Shown here piece by piece: positions 1 through 10,571 of a stretch of DNA of 64,000 nucleotides. Position 1 is the stretch's first letter. Each line of letters starts with the position of its first letter. A model generated the notes under the pieces. The model was not told the DNA's origin. It did not search any database and was given only the letters and a program-made list of their open reading frames with translations. The stretch spans positions 46,064-110,063 of the forward strand of contig NZ_BAOQ01000023.1 in the NCBI RefSeq assembly GCF_000344155.1, given 5' to 3'. The position numbers and the translations under genes are program-made. Source of the stretch: Gordonia paraffinivorans NBRC 108238 (GTDB taxonomy: Bacteria > Actinomycetota > Actinomycetes > Mycobacteriales > Mycobacteriaceae).

Positions 1-1736
1 AGGGTCGCCTCGAGATCGACCTCGTACTCGAGGATCTCGGGATCGATCGCCTTGATGACGACGCCGTAGTCCTTCTCGGCGCGCTCGATGGTGACGTAGC
101 CGTCGATGACGTCCTCGAGTACGGCGTCGATGTCTCGCTGCAACGGGTCACCGAGTCCGCCGCCGCCGGCCGAGGGGCGGGTGAAGACGTCGCCGGACCT
201 GATCGGTTCGGCGGCGAAGATCGAGCCGAGATACCGCTCGTTCTCGGTCCCCTTGTTCAGCCACACCCCGTGCGGGATGGACGGCAGGCCGCCCCACAGG
301 CCCCAGGTCACCGACCGTTCCCGGTCGCAGCAGTAGGACATCACGGTGTTGTCGCTCGCCCAGAGCTTTCCACCCTTTTCGGCGCCTAGGCCGCCGCGGT
401 ACTTGCCCGGACCACCCGAGTCGGGGACGAGGTCGTGGCAACTGGTCAGCACAGGCGCCAGGCGTTCCTGACCCTCGAAAGGCTGTGTGCCGTACTGGAC
501 TCCGAACACCGCGGCCGAGGCGTTGTAGCCGTCGGCGCCGTTTCGGGCGCCCCAGCCGCCCATCATCCAGTCGTACCACATGAAGTTGGGGTTGCCCTCG
601 CCACGCTGATCGCGGCCGCCGACGAGCAGGTACTCAAGGTTGAACGTGCACGCCATCGCGCGCTCGGGCTGGATATCGGACCAGATCTCAAAGACAGAGC
701 TCATGATCTTCTCGAACGGACCTGAGCAGAAGCCTGCGCACGGTGAGGGCCAGTCGGCGTTGACGATCGAACCGAGCGGCCCTAGATCGGCGGTGACGAC
801 CCGGTAGAAGCCGGAATTCAGCGGGATGTCCGGGAACTGCATCTTGGTGCCGGCGACGATGCCGGCGAACGAACCGCCGAACCCGGCGTTGAGCATCGAC
901 GAGATCGAGGCGTGGGACTCGCTCAGATCATAGTGGACGGTGTCTCCGGAGATCGTCATGCGCGTCTTGATCGGGATGAGTCCTTCGCCGAGCGCCGGGT
1001 CCTGATCGATGTAGTCCTCGGTGTACCACACACCGTCGGGCAGGGCGGCGATCTTGGCCCGGGTGAGGTCCTCGACGTAGTCCTGGACCTCGGCCATCGC
1101 CGTCTTGACCGTATCGACGCCGTACTTGTCGCACAGACGCTGGATTTCGCGCTCAGCGACGCGAGTGGCCTCCGCCTGCGCCTGCATGTCGCCGATGACG
1201 TCGCGCGGGCTGCGGGTGTTCTTCGCAATGAGGTGGGCGACGTCCTCGAGGAACTGGTCCCTGCTCCACAGGCGGGTGGGCGGGATACGCAGCCCCTCGC
1301 CCATGTGGTCGAGCGCCTTGACGTTGAACGAACCGGGCGTCGCGCCGCCCACGTCGGCCCAGTGGCCGTTGGCCTGCGCGTAGCCTAGCAATTCACCGTG
1401 GTAGTAGATCGGGCGGATGATGCGGGTGTCGTTGAAGTGGCTGCCGCCTTCGTAGACGTCGTTGATGACGAAGACGTCGCCGGGATGGATGTCACCCTCG
1501 AACTGCCGGATGACGGCCTTGGCGGTGTAGTGCAGCGTGCCCACGTGGGCGGCGATGTCGCCGGTGCCCTGCATCACCGTGTTGCCCTCGGTGTCGCAGA
1601 TCGCCGAGGAGAAGTCGCGCGAATAGATGACGAACGAGTAGCAGGTCCGCAGGATCTGCTCGGCCATCTGATCGACAGTGTTGATGAAGGCGTTCTTGAG
1701 CACCTCGAAGGTGACCGGGTCCAGAGTGGTTGCCAT
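1..1736 (-). CDS. hyuB: Hydantoinase B / oxoprolinase subunit (partial)
   Basis: The reading frame starts at an ATG whose complement is at 1734-1736 and stays open to the left edge, so only the C-terminus is missing (578 codons seen; family members are about 570-600 residues or longer). The start MATTLDPVTFEVLKNAF, the segment DTEGNTVMQGTGDIAAHVG and the late stretch FTRPSAGGGGLGDPLQRD are typical of HyuB. With HyuA these proteins open hydantoin, oxoproline or related rings, or act in acetone/acetophenone carboxylase-type complexes, in the cytoplasm; the exact substrate cannot be read from sequence. It lies 33 nt behind hyuA on the same strand and is very likely co-transcribed with it. Automated calls over this stretch on other frames are shadows. 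Confidence 0.9.
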   Translation of the reverse strand, partial: MATTLDPVTFEVLKNAFINTVDQMAEQILRTCYSFVIYSRDFSSAICDTEGNTVMQGTGDIAAHVGTLHYTAKAVIRQFEGDIHPGDVFVINDVYEGGSHFNDTRIIRPIYYHGELLGYAQANGHWADVGGATPGSFNVKALDHMGEGLRIPPTRLWSRDQFLEDVAHLIAKNTRSPRDVIGDMQAQAEATRVAEREIQRLCDKYGVDTVKTAMAEVQDYVEDLTRAKIAALPDGVWYTEDYIDQDPALGEGLIPIKTRMTISGDTVHYDLSESHASISSMLNAGFGGSFAGIVAGTKMQFPDIPLNSGFYRVVTADLGPLGSIVNADWPSPCAGFCSGPFEKIMSSVFEIWSDIQPERAMACTFNLEYLLVGGRDQRGEGNPNFMWYDWMMGGWGARNGADGYNASAAVFGVQYGTQPFEGQERLAPVLTSCHDLVPDSGGPGKYRGGLGAEKGGKLWASDNTVMSYCCDRERSVTWGLWGGLPSIPHGVWLNKGTENERYLGSIFAAEPIRSGDVFTRPSAGGGGLGDPLQRDIDAVLEDVIDGYVTIERAEKDYGVVIKAIDPEILEYEVDLEAT

Positions 1737-1769
1737 GACGTGGTTTTCCTTGTCTGTCGGAGAGGGTGT

Positions 1770-3821
<2,052 letters not shown>

Positions 3822-4139
3822 ATGGACACCTCGTTGGTAGGCGGTGCGGGGACGCCACTACGAAACGCCCTGCGGCGGAAGCAGACAATTGGCTCAGTTG
3901 CCAGGCCGGTGCGGTCCGGCCTTGGACCCCGGCACGCCCCGGTGGCCACCGGGGCGGCGCGACCAGGGCAAACGCGGAACTGGGGGCCGGTAACGGGATT
4001 GTGTCCGAAATGGATACGAAACGTTTTGTCACACAACGGAAACCTCGTTGCGGCGATCGGTCGAGTGGGCGATCTGTCGAGTGGAGGGATCTGCCGGGTG
4101 CGTCGATAATCGAGGGGCCACGACACACGGGAGGTCCGG
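3822..4139. promoter_or_regulatory. Divergent hyuA / pucR control region
   Basis: This 318-base gap separates the divergent starts of hyuA and the PucR-type regulator and must hold both promoters. Around 4000-4060 it is locally AT-richer. It contains a small inverted repeat, TTGT-CAC-ACAA, at about 4026-4037. I cannot assign -10 and -35 boxes with confidence. No coding sequence is credible here. The hairpin-rich G/C stretch at about 3900-3970 has no assigned role. Confidence 0.4.
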
Positions 4140-5669
4140 ATGCCGACGGTGGGTGAGGTCGCCGACCGGCTCGGTCTGCTGCCGTTGACGCCCGGCCCCG
4201 CCGAGCGCACCCGCCGCCAGGAGGTCACCGGGGTCGCCGAGTGTGCGTCGGCCGCGCCGGAGGTGAAGGCCGGCAACCTGGTCTGTATGCGCGAGACGGG
4301 CTGGCGGGCGGCGGGCGCACCAGGTGCGTTCGTCGCCGCGATCCGCAGGCGTGGAGTGTGCGCCGTGGTGGTCGACACTGATGATCGTTGTCTGACAGCG
4401 GAGTTCGTCTCGGCATGTGTGCAGCAGGGCGTGCCGATCTACATGCTGCCCAAGGGGTGCCGGTTCGACGACATCCGGGCACTGTTCGACGAGGCCCAGC
4501 CGCAGGCTGTTGAGGAGTCCGACCCGGACCCGGTTACCGTGATCGCCGACCTGCTCGACTCGTTGCGCCGCAGGTCCTCGATCTTCGGGGCGGTGGTCCT
4601 CGACGGAGCGGTCCTCGTGGCGCCGTCACAGGAGCCCGATCTGGGACTGTTGGCCAAGACGGTCGCCCTTCCGGCGGCGGCCATGCATGCGATTTCGGGA
4701 ATCGCTGCGGCGCTGAACATCACCCTGCCCCGGTCGAAGGCCGCGCTGGCGCTGTCGAATCCGGAGCGGCGGCCGCTGGAGCCGGCCCGGGTGCGCAAAC
4801 TGGTCCACGACCTCGACGCCGCGACGTACGTCCTGAAGGCCCAGCGGCTGATGCGTAGGCCGCTAGAGGCGGTGCTGGTGCGCGAGCTGCTCGAGGCCCG
4901 GCTGCCGGCCTCCGCGATGGAGCCGTGGGTCGAGTCGTTCGGATACGTGTCCGGCGACCGCGTGCACTCGGTTGCGGTAATCGTCGACGAGCAGGCGGCC
5001 ATCACACCGTCCCGGGTCGTCGAGGCCCTACACGACCTGGGTGCCGCCGCCGGGTTGTCGACGATCGCGGCCGCGTACGGGTCGTCGGCCTATGCCCTGG
5101 TCAAAACGGGAACCGAGAAGGAACCGCAGGCGCCGTCGCGCGGTGACTTCGGCCGGCAGATGAAGGTCTTCGAGGAACTCTTCGTCGCGCGTCATCCCGG
5201 TCTGGCGGTAGGCGGCAGTTCCTACCTCATCCGCGGTAGCGACGATCTCATGAGAGGCCTGATCAACGCCCGTCAGATGGCCGAGCGGCGGTCCCGGTCC
5301 CGCGATGCTGGGTCGGTCGGAGTGGTCCTGCCGGTCCCCTTCGCGGCCACCCTTCTCGCCGGCGATCCCGAACGCGCCCGGGCGCTTCACCGGTCGCTGC
5401 TCGGACCCGTTGCCGCATACGACCGGGAGAAGGACACGAACTACGTGTCCACGCTGCAGACTTTCTTCGCCCTCGACTGCAGCTCGGGCGCGACCGCCAA
5501 CGAGCTCGGCATCCACATCAACACGCTGCGCTATCGGCTGTCGCGGATCGAGAAACTGACCGGCCGGGGCCTGCAGACGATGGCCGACCGGACCGACTAC
5601 TACCTCGCGCTATGTCTCGGCGAGGCGGCCCGAGGCCGGGTCGACCGCGGCGGGGAAGTCGCTCCCTGA
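4140..5669 (+). CDS. PucR-family transcriptional regulator
   Basis: This 509-residue protein has the PucR architecture. The N-terminal purine-catabolism domain begins PTVGEVADRLGLLPL, the middle region is GGDEF-related, and the C-terminal helix-turn-helix (HTH_30/CdaR type) is seen as ANELGIHINTLRYRLSRIEK at about residues 450-470. PucR proteins are ligand-responsive activators of purine, amide or amino-acid catabolic genes. It is divergent from hyuA, so the likely target is the hyuAB pair. An upstream GGGAGGT supports the ATG start. Its last 60 nt overlap the 3' end of the oppositely oriented AmiC-like gene. Confidence 0.9.
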   Translation: MPTVGEVADRLGLLPLTPGPAERTRRQEVTGVAECASAAPEVKAGNLVCMRETGWRAAGAPGAFVAAIRRRGVCAVVVDTDDRCLTAEFVSACVQQGVPIYMLPKGCRFDDIRALFDEAQPQAVEESDPDPVTVIADLLDSLRRRSSIFGAVVLDGAVLVAPSQEPDLGLLAKTVALPAAAMHAISGIAAALNITLPRSKAALALSNPERRPLEPARVRKLVHDLDAATYVLKAQRLMRRPLEAVLVRELLEARLPASAMEPWVESFGYVSGDRVHSVAVIVDEQAAITPSRVVEALHDLGAAAGLSTIAAAYGSSAYALVKTGTEKEPQAPSRGDFGRQMKVFEELFVARHPGLAVGGSSYLIRGSDDLMRGLINARQMAERRSRSRDAGSVGVVLPVPFAATLLAGDPERARALHRSLLGPVAAYDREKDTNYVSTLQTFFALDCSSGATANELGIHINTLRYRLSRIEKLTGRGLQTMADRTDYYLALCLGEAARGRVDRGGEVAP

Positions 5670-6740
5670 CCACCAGGGATCAGGCAGCCGCGCGTCGAAC
5701 TCCCGGATGACGGAGTATCGGCCGTGCTCGGCACGGCCGATGTAGGCCGGATGCGCGCTGTAGTGGTTGGCGCGGAAGAAGAACGGCGCCCCCTCGGGGC
5801 TGTCGTCGAAGCGGATCCCGATCAGCGCGCGCGACAGGTCGTCGTGGTCGAGCGATCCCGCCGTCTCCGCCGCGAGCGCGAGGGCGTGCACCGCGTTGAA
5901 CGCGCCGACCTGGACCGCGTGACTCCAGACCTGTCCGCGGACCTCGAGCAGCTGCCGCCGGTAGTCGGCGTTCACGCCCGAGGACAGGCCGGAAAAGTAG
6001 GTCGCGACCATGTAGTGTCCGTCGCTCACCTCGGTGGGCATGTGGGCGAGATCGAGTTCGGTGGTGACCGTCGCGGCGATGGGCGTGGTCTCGGCGGTGA
6101 ATCCCGCGAGATGGTACTGGGTGTAGAACGCGGTGGTCGAGTCGGTACTTACCAGGTTGGAAATGACGACCGAGGGCTGCTTGGCCGCGATGTCATCGAT
6201 GATCGCCTCGAACCGGGTCTCGCCGATCGGACTGTATCGATCGCCCACCACCTCGATCCCGAGCCGCCCGGCGAGCCGGCGGATCGCCTCGGACAGCACC
6301 CGCGGATAGATGTAGTCCGATCCGACCACGTACACACGCCGGCCTAGCGTGTCGGCGATCCACGCGAGGTAGTCGGCGACGTACTGATTCGGGGCCGCAC
6401 CGCAGTAGAAGATGCGGGGATCGGTCTCCTCACCCTCGAAGTAGGTGGGGTACATGAGCAGGGTCGAGTTGGAGTGGATCGCCGGTATCAGGGCCAACCG
6501 GGCGGCCGAAGTGTACCCGCCGACGATGGCGTCGACGTTCTCGACCCGGCACAGGTGGTCCACGCCGCGCGCAGTCGAGGAGACCTCGGACTGGTCGTCG
6601 TAGATCGCGACCTCGATAGCGCAGCCCAGAACGCCTCCGCGGGCATTGATCTGATGCACGGCCAGCATTGCGCCGTCGAGGATCGACTGCTCCATCTCGG
6701 CCTGGACACCCGACAGTGAGTAGAGCATCCCGAGTTTCAC
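5610..6740 (-). CDS. AmiC/UrtA-like ligand-binding protein without signal peptide
   Basis: The protein is a type I periplasmic-binding fold of the urea/short-chain amide group. Diagnostic stretches are VKLGMLYSLSG at the start, AVHQINARGGVLG near residue 35 and VVGSDYIYPRVLSEAIRRL near residue 140. I choose the GTG at 6740 (376 residues) because homology starts there; an in-frame start at 6824 would add 28 residues with no family match. No signal peptide or lipobox is visible in either form, and no ABC permease or ATPase lies nearby. This fits a cytoplasmic sensor such as Pseudomonas AmiC (385 residues), which controls amidase expression, better than a transporter subunit. It probably senses an amide, urea or hydantoin-like ligand for the adjacent hyu system (inference). 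Confidence 0.82.
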   Translation of the reverse strand: MKLGMLYSLSGVQAEMEQSILDGAMLAVHQINARGGVLGCAIEVAIYDDQSEVSSTARGVDHLCRVENVDAIVGGYTSAARLALIPAIHSNSTLLMYPTYFEGEETDPRIFYCGAAPNQYVADYLAWIADTLGRRVYVVGSDYIYPRVLSEAIRRLAGRLGIEVVGDRYSPIGETRFEAIIDDIAAKQPSVVISNLVSTDSTTAFYTQYHLAGFTAETTPIAATVTTELDLAHMPTEVSDGHYMVATYFSGLSSGVNADYRRQLLEVRGQVWSHAVQVGAFNAVHALALAAETAGSLDHDDLSRALIGIRFDDSPEGAPFFFRANHYSAHPAYIGRAEHGRYSVIREFDARLPDPWWSGSDFPAAVDPASGRLAET

Positions 6741-6878
6741 GTCGGTTCCCCATTGACACGGTCGGTCTGCATGGGTGCCACTATGCCAGCTACGGCCTCG
6801 GCCTGCTGTGGTGCGTTTCGCCACGGTGCCGGACGTGCCGCCGCCGGACCAGATCGGTGCCGGAGGCTGCGTTCGCGG

Positions 6879-8147
6879 TCAGTGCCCGGTGATCTCCTTC
6901 GCCGAATGCCCGATCGTCACGTCGTCGCCCGACATGATCCGCATGAACTCGCGCTGTTCGGCCATCCCGCGGATCGCGGCGCGCTCGCGCCCGCCGGGCC
7001 GCAACGCGGCGACCGATCGGACGAGGTTGATCGGCAACCGCATCAGCGGATACCACGGGAACACGAACGGCAGCCCGAGGGTGTGCATCGCCGACGGCCC
7101 GAGGAAGCCGCTGGTGATCGAAAGGTGTTGCGACCGCGCGATCTTGCGACGCAGTTTCGGGAAGCGCCGGTAGTTCCACTGGTCCGGGTCGTCGCCCATC
7201 GGGACCGAGAGTTGCCGCGTCGTCTCGTCGGGCGTGGAGAGCACGTACGACGTGTGGTACAGCACGCGGATCGCGTCGCGGAAGTCGCGTGGCAGGAACT
7301 CGTCGTCGACCCCGAGAAGCCAGCCCGTGTACCTGGTGAGGTGCGCGACGGCGTCGTATTCGCTGGGGCGGTAGACGATTCCCATCATGATCGCGCCCAC
7401 ACTCGGCGACACCAGGGCGCCCACGAGCGTGGCGGCCATGTCGGTCTGATTGATCGGCAGACCCCATTCGGCGGGGTCCCAGTCGTCCATTCGGGCGACG
7501 TGGCGTCGGACGATGGCGTGGATGAGCCGCACGCGCAGCGTCGACTTGTAGCCGACTCCCTGTGGGCGCAAACCATTTTCGGTGATGACGTCGGTGGCCC
7601 ACTGGGTCGTCTCGGCGAACCGTCGGTTGGACCCCTTCTCCAGTGCGCCGGTCCGCAGCAGCGTCTGGTTGAAACCGGAGAACTGATAGCCACCGAGCAG
7701 TGCGACGTCGCGTGCGATGTACAGGCCGTCGGCGCCGCCGCTGCGCATCACGCGGGCGCCCTCCTCGATGATCTCGCGGTTGACCCAGCCCGGGACCTTC
7801 TCGTAGATCTCGAAGAACTCCCGCAGGGGAGCGGGCGCGTCGGGGACCGAGTCGATGCCGCCCTCGAGGGCGCGCTCGAACAGCGGGCGGGCCGCGCTCA
7901 TGCCGACCGAGTGCATCCAGTCGACCAGGCGGTCGGCGTCCGGATCGCCGACGTTCAGCAGCTCGCCGAGATGGGTGAACAGTTCCCGGGTGGGCTTGCG
8001 CAGGCCGAGCAGCGGGCCCACCACACGCAGCCCGATGGGGATCGAGCACAGGCGGTCCGGATGGCGGGCCGGGATTTTCGGGGCGGGGGCGTCCTGCGCG
8101 GACGGATTCGCCGGGCGCGCCGACGCGGCGAGTGGTGAGGTCGTCAT
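6879..8147 (-). CDS. MpaB/Lcp-like haem oxygenase (DUF2236)
   Basis: This 422-residue protein belongs to the DUF2236 family, which includes fungal MpaB and the bacterial rubber oxygenase Lcp. Residues R207, H210 and R214 in RVRLIHAIVRR have the same R-x2-H-x3-R spacing as the haem-coordinating and conserved residues of Lcp from Streptomyces K30 (R195, H198, R202, from memory). The ATG at 8147 is preferred; the longer frame to 8267 adds 40 residues that look non-coding. Unlike secreted Lcp, no Tat or Sec signal is seen, so it is probably cytoplasmic. The reaction is likely an oxidative cleavage of a C=C bond in an unknown hydrophobic substrate. It is probably not a true rubber oxygenase. Confidence 0.8.
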   Translation of the reverse strand: MTTSPLAASARPANPSAQDAPAPKIPARHPDRLCSIPIGLRVVGPLLGLRKPTRELFTHLGELLNVGDPDADRLVDWMHSVGMSAARPLFERALEGGIDSVPDAPAPLREFFEIYEKVPGWVNREIIEEGARVMRSGGADGLYIARDVALLGGYQFSGFNQTLLRTGALEKGSNRRFAETTQWATDVITENGLRPQGVGYKSTLRVRLIHAIVRRHVARMDDWDPAEWGLPINQTDMAATLVGALVSPSVGAIMMGIVYRPSEYDAVAHLTRYTGWLLGVDDEFLPRDFRDAIRVLYHTSYVLSTPDETTRQLSVPMGDDPDQWNYRRFPKLRRKIARSQHLSITSGFLGPSAMHTLGLPFVFPWYPLMRLPINLVRSVAALRPGGRERAAIRGMAEQREFMRIMSGDDVTIGHSAKEITGH

Positions 8148-8307
8148 CGGACGGACTCCGATCGGTGCGTTCTGGTATGCCGGGGCAGTTTGGTTACGGC
8201 TGTTACCAGAAACGTAGGCCCGCCGGAGGGGTCGTGTCAATGAGACGATCAAACCGCAGTGTCCCAATGGGCAGGTCGGGGCACCGCCTGACGCCGCCCA
8301 GGTGCGC

Positions 8308-10356
8308 TCAGACGCCGACCTGCTCCAGTGCGAAACTCAGGCCGTCACCGGCGAGCAGTGTGAGATAGCTCGGGTGCTCGGGGTCGAGGACCAGGCGCTG
8401 GTGACGGCCGCGGGCCTTGATCAGGTCGGGCACCACGGTCAGGTACCGGGGAGTGCTCGCCGCGTAGATGTCCACCCGCAGCCGGTGGCCCGGCTGCAGC
8501 ACCGCATCGGTCGGGACCAGGTCCACGTCGATGCGGATCGGCTCGTCCGCGGGCACCGGCAGCTTGCGCTTGCGCGACAGATAGTGGTGCGCCGAGAGCA
8601 GGCTGCCGTCGGAGGCATACACCGACTTGCTGCGGTCGAGTGCCCGGTTCGACGCCGACAACGCGCCGTTGGTCAGCACCGTCGAGGTGCCGTCGGGTGC
8701 GACGTCGTTGACCGTCACCGCCCAGATCGCCTCGTGCGCGGTGGTCGCCACGTTGAGGCGCAGGTTCATCGCGCCGCTGATCGGTGTCGCCGCGGTCACC
8801 GGGGGAGTGGTGAACGACAGACCGCCGCGCTCCTGGAACCGCGCGTCCCTGAACCAGTCGGGACCGAGGACCATCGTCGCGCCGGCGGTCACCTGGGTCA
8901 TGTCCCGGGACCGCAGGCCGCGACCGTCCGGGCGGATGTGCAGCGACGAGACCTCTCGTGCCGGGCGCGGTCCCAGCGAGCCGTCGTGGACGGCGTGGTC
9001 GGCGGTCGACGAGGACTCCGGGCTCAGGTACAGCCGCGTCGGCTCGACCCCGGGGCGGGGGAAGCTCTGACCCGAGGTCCAGACCCCGCCCTGCTGCAGC
9101 ATGGTCACCGGGCCGTAGTACTCGATCCCGTTGCGGTGCCCCTTGAGCCAGCGGTCGAACCAGGCGCGCTCGAGGACGTCGAGACGCGGCGGCGCCGCCG
9201 GGCCGCCGAACCCCGAGCCGACGTCGAGGTGATAACCGTCGCCGACGATCATCTGCTTGCGGCCGGGCTCCATCTGCAGGCGCTCGTAGACGCCGGTCGC
9301 GCTGCGGCCGAACAGGTCGTGCCATGCGCCGACGGTGAAGGTCGGGGCCTCGATCCGGGACACGACCGGGTCGCGCACGTCGAAGTACGGGTCGTCGAAG
9401 ATGCGCGGATCGCGTGCGGTGAGAAAACCCCAGAGCAGGGAAGGGATTTCGGTGGCCGGCGACTTGATCCGGTCGATCGCCCAGCGCAGTGCGTCGCCGC
9501 GCAGGATGTCACGCAGGACGTGGGAGGGGTTCGGCACCCATTTGAGCGCGTTCACCGCGCTCAGCCACACCGGGATGAACGCCGAGGGCATGCCGCCGGT
9601 GATGTAGATGTCGCGGACGATGTCGTCGCACCCCTCGACCGCGAAGACCGCCTTCAGCTGCGGCGGGCGCTTGTCGGCGGCCTGCAGCGAGTTGATCGCC
9701 GAATACGACCAGCCCGCCAGGCCCACCGTGCCGTCGCACCACTCCTGCTCGCTGACCCAGTCGATGATCTCGACCGAGTCCTGCTGCTCGCGCAGGCCCA
9801 GGATCTCCCACCGGCCGTGGCTCGAACCGGTGCCGCGGACGTCGACGACGACCTGGACGTAACCGCTGCGCACCAGGTTCCGGTTGATCCCGAAGACGTC
9901 GAAGACCCCGCCGGAGAGCGTCTTGGTGAGGTTGGTCAGGCCCTCGAGCGCCGTGCCCGACGCGTCGACCGACCGCGACGCCGTGTGCAGCGCCTTGCCG
10001 AGGACGGGCGCATGCAGGGCCTGGTCGATGAAGTCGATCGCGGCCCGGTTGTAGGGATTGATGTTGATGATCGCCGGATACGGAGTGAGGACCGTCTGGC
10101 CGAACCGGTTGGCCGGGCGCACGACGGTGGCCTTGAGGATGACCCCGTCGCTCATCCGGATCGACACGTCCCGATCGACGACCACGCGGGGATACAGCTG
10201 CTTGCCGTCGACCTGCTCGCGCCAGCGGATGCCGTCGGCGCCGCCCGTGGGGTCGCCGAGGGGGAGCGTGCCGAAGTGCGGTGAGGCGAACGGGCGCCGC
10301 GAGGGGGCGGTGAGCGGGCGCGAGCGCCGCTCCGCCGGATCCAGCTGGTACGTCAT
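8308..10356 (-). CDS. CocE/NonD-family acyl hydrolase
   Basis: The 682-residue protein is an X-Pro dipeptidyl-peptidase/cocaine-esterase type hydrolase. Its core alpha/beta hydrolase domain has VVVDVRGTGSSHGRW and the nucleophile elbow GLAGWSYSAINS, with the serine in G-W-S-Y-S. The C-terminal half has the jelly-roll features of the family (for example GHRLRVDIYAASTPRYL near the end). I choose the ATG at 10356; the frame runs up to 10497 but the extra 47 residues look unlike the family. It presumably cleaves ester or amide bonds of a small or peptidic substrate. It has no clear signal peptide. Its neighbours on the same strand are unrelated enzymes, separated by gaps of about 160-215 bases. 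Confidence 0.85.
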   Translation of the reverse strand: MTYQLDPAERRSRPLTAPSRRPFASPHFGTLPLGDPTGGADGIRWREQVDGKQLYPRVVVDRDVSIRMSDGVILKATVVRPANRFGQTVLTPYPAIININPYNRAAIDFIDQALHAPVLGKALHTASRSVDASGTALEGLTNLTKTLSGGVFDVFGINRNLVRSGYVQVVVDVRGTGSSHGRWEILGLREQQDSVEIIDWVSEQEWCDGTVGLAGWSYSAINSLQAADKRPPQLKAVFAVEGCDDIVRDIYITGGMPSAFIPVWLSAVNALKWVPNPSHVLRDILRGDALRWAIDRIKSPATEIPSLLWGFLTARDPRIFDDPYFDVRDPVVSRIEAPTFTVGAWHDLFGRSATGVYERLQMEPGRKQMIVGDGYHLDVGSGFGGPAAPPRLDVLERAWFDRWLKGHRNGIEYYGPVTMLQQGGVWTSGQSFPRPGVEPTRLYLSPESSSTADHAVHDGSLGPRPAREVSSLHIRPDGRGLRSRDMTQVTAGATMVLGPDWFRDARFQERGGLSFTTPPVTAATPISGAMNLRLNVATTAHEAIWAVTVNDVAPDGTSTVLTNGALSASNRALDRSKSVYASDGSLLSAHHYLSRKRKLPVPADEPIRIDVDLVPTDAVLQPGHRLRVDIYAASTPRYLTVVPDLIKARGRHQRLVLDPEHPSYLTLLAGDGLSFALEQVGV

Positions 10357-10571
10357 GGTGCATACCCCTGCCTGGGGTGTGATGCCGCACCGCGGAAGGG
10401 TTGGTCGTGATGGCCGGGTGGACACCGACACCCCGTCGTGTCGGTCGTGAGTTGCCGTGGGCCACAGCGCGAAGCACTCCGATGTGGTCCACGTCACCCA
10501 TCGTCGATGAAGAATAACTCAGCCGGCATATCGGATGGCTAACCGGGCGGCGTCGGTTCGGGTGCGAAGGT

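Noticed and set aside
912..1388. Plus-strand frames across the first 2 kb
   Set aside because: hyuB reads through the whole stretch on the minus strand with strong family matches; plus frames have no motifs.
6879..8147. Calling the DUF2236 protein a rubber oxygenase (Lcp)
   Set aside because: The haem motif agrees, but there is no export signal and overall similarity could not be measured here.
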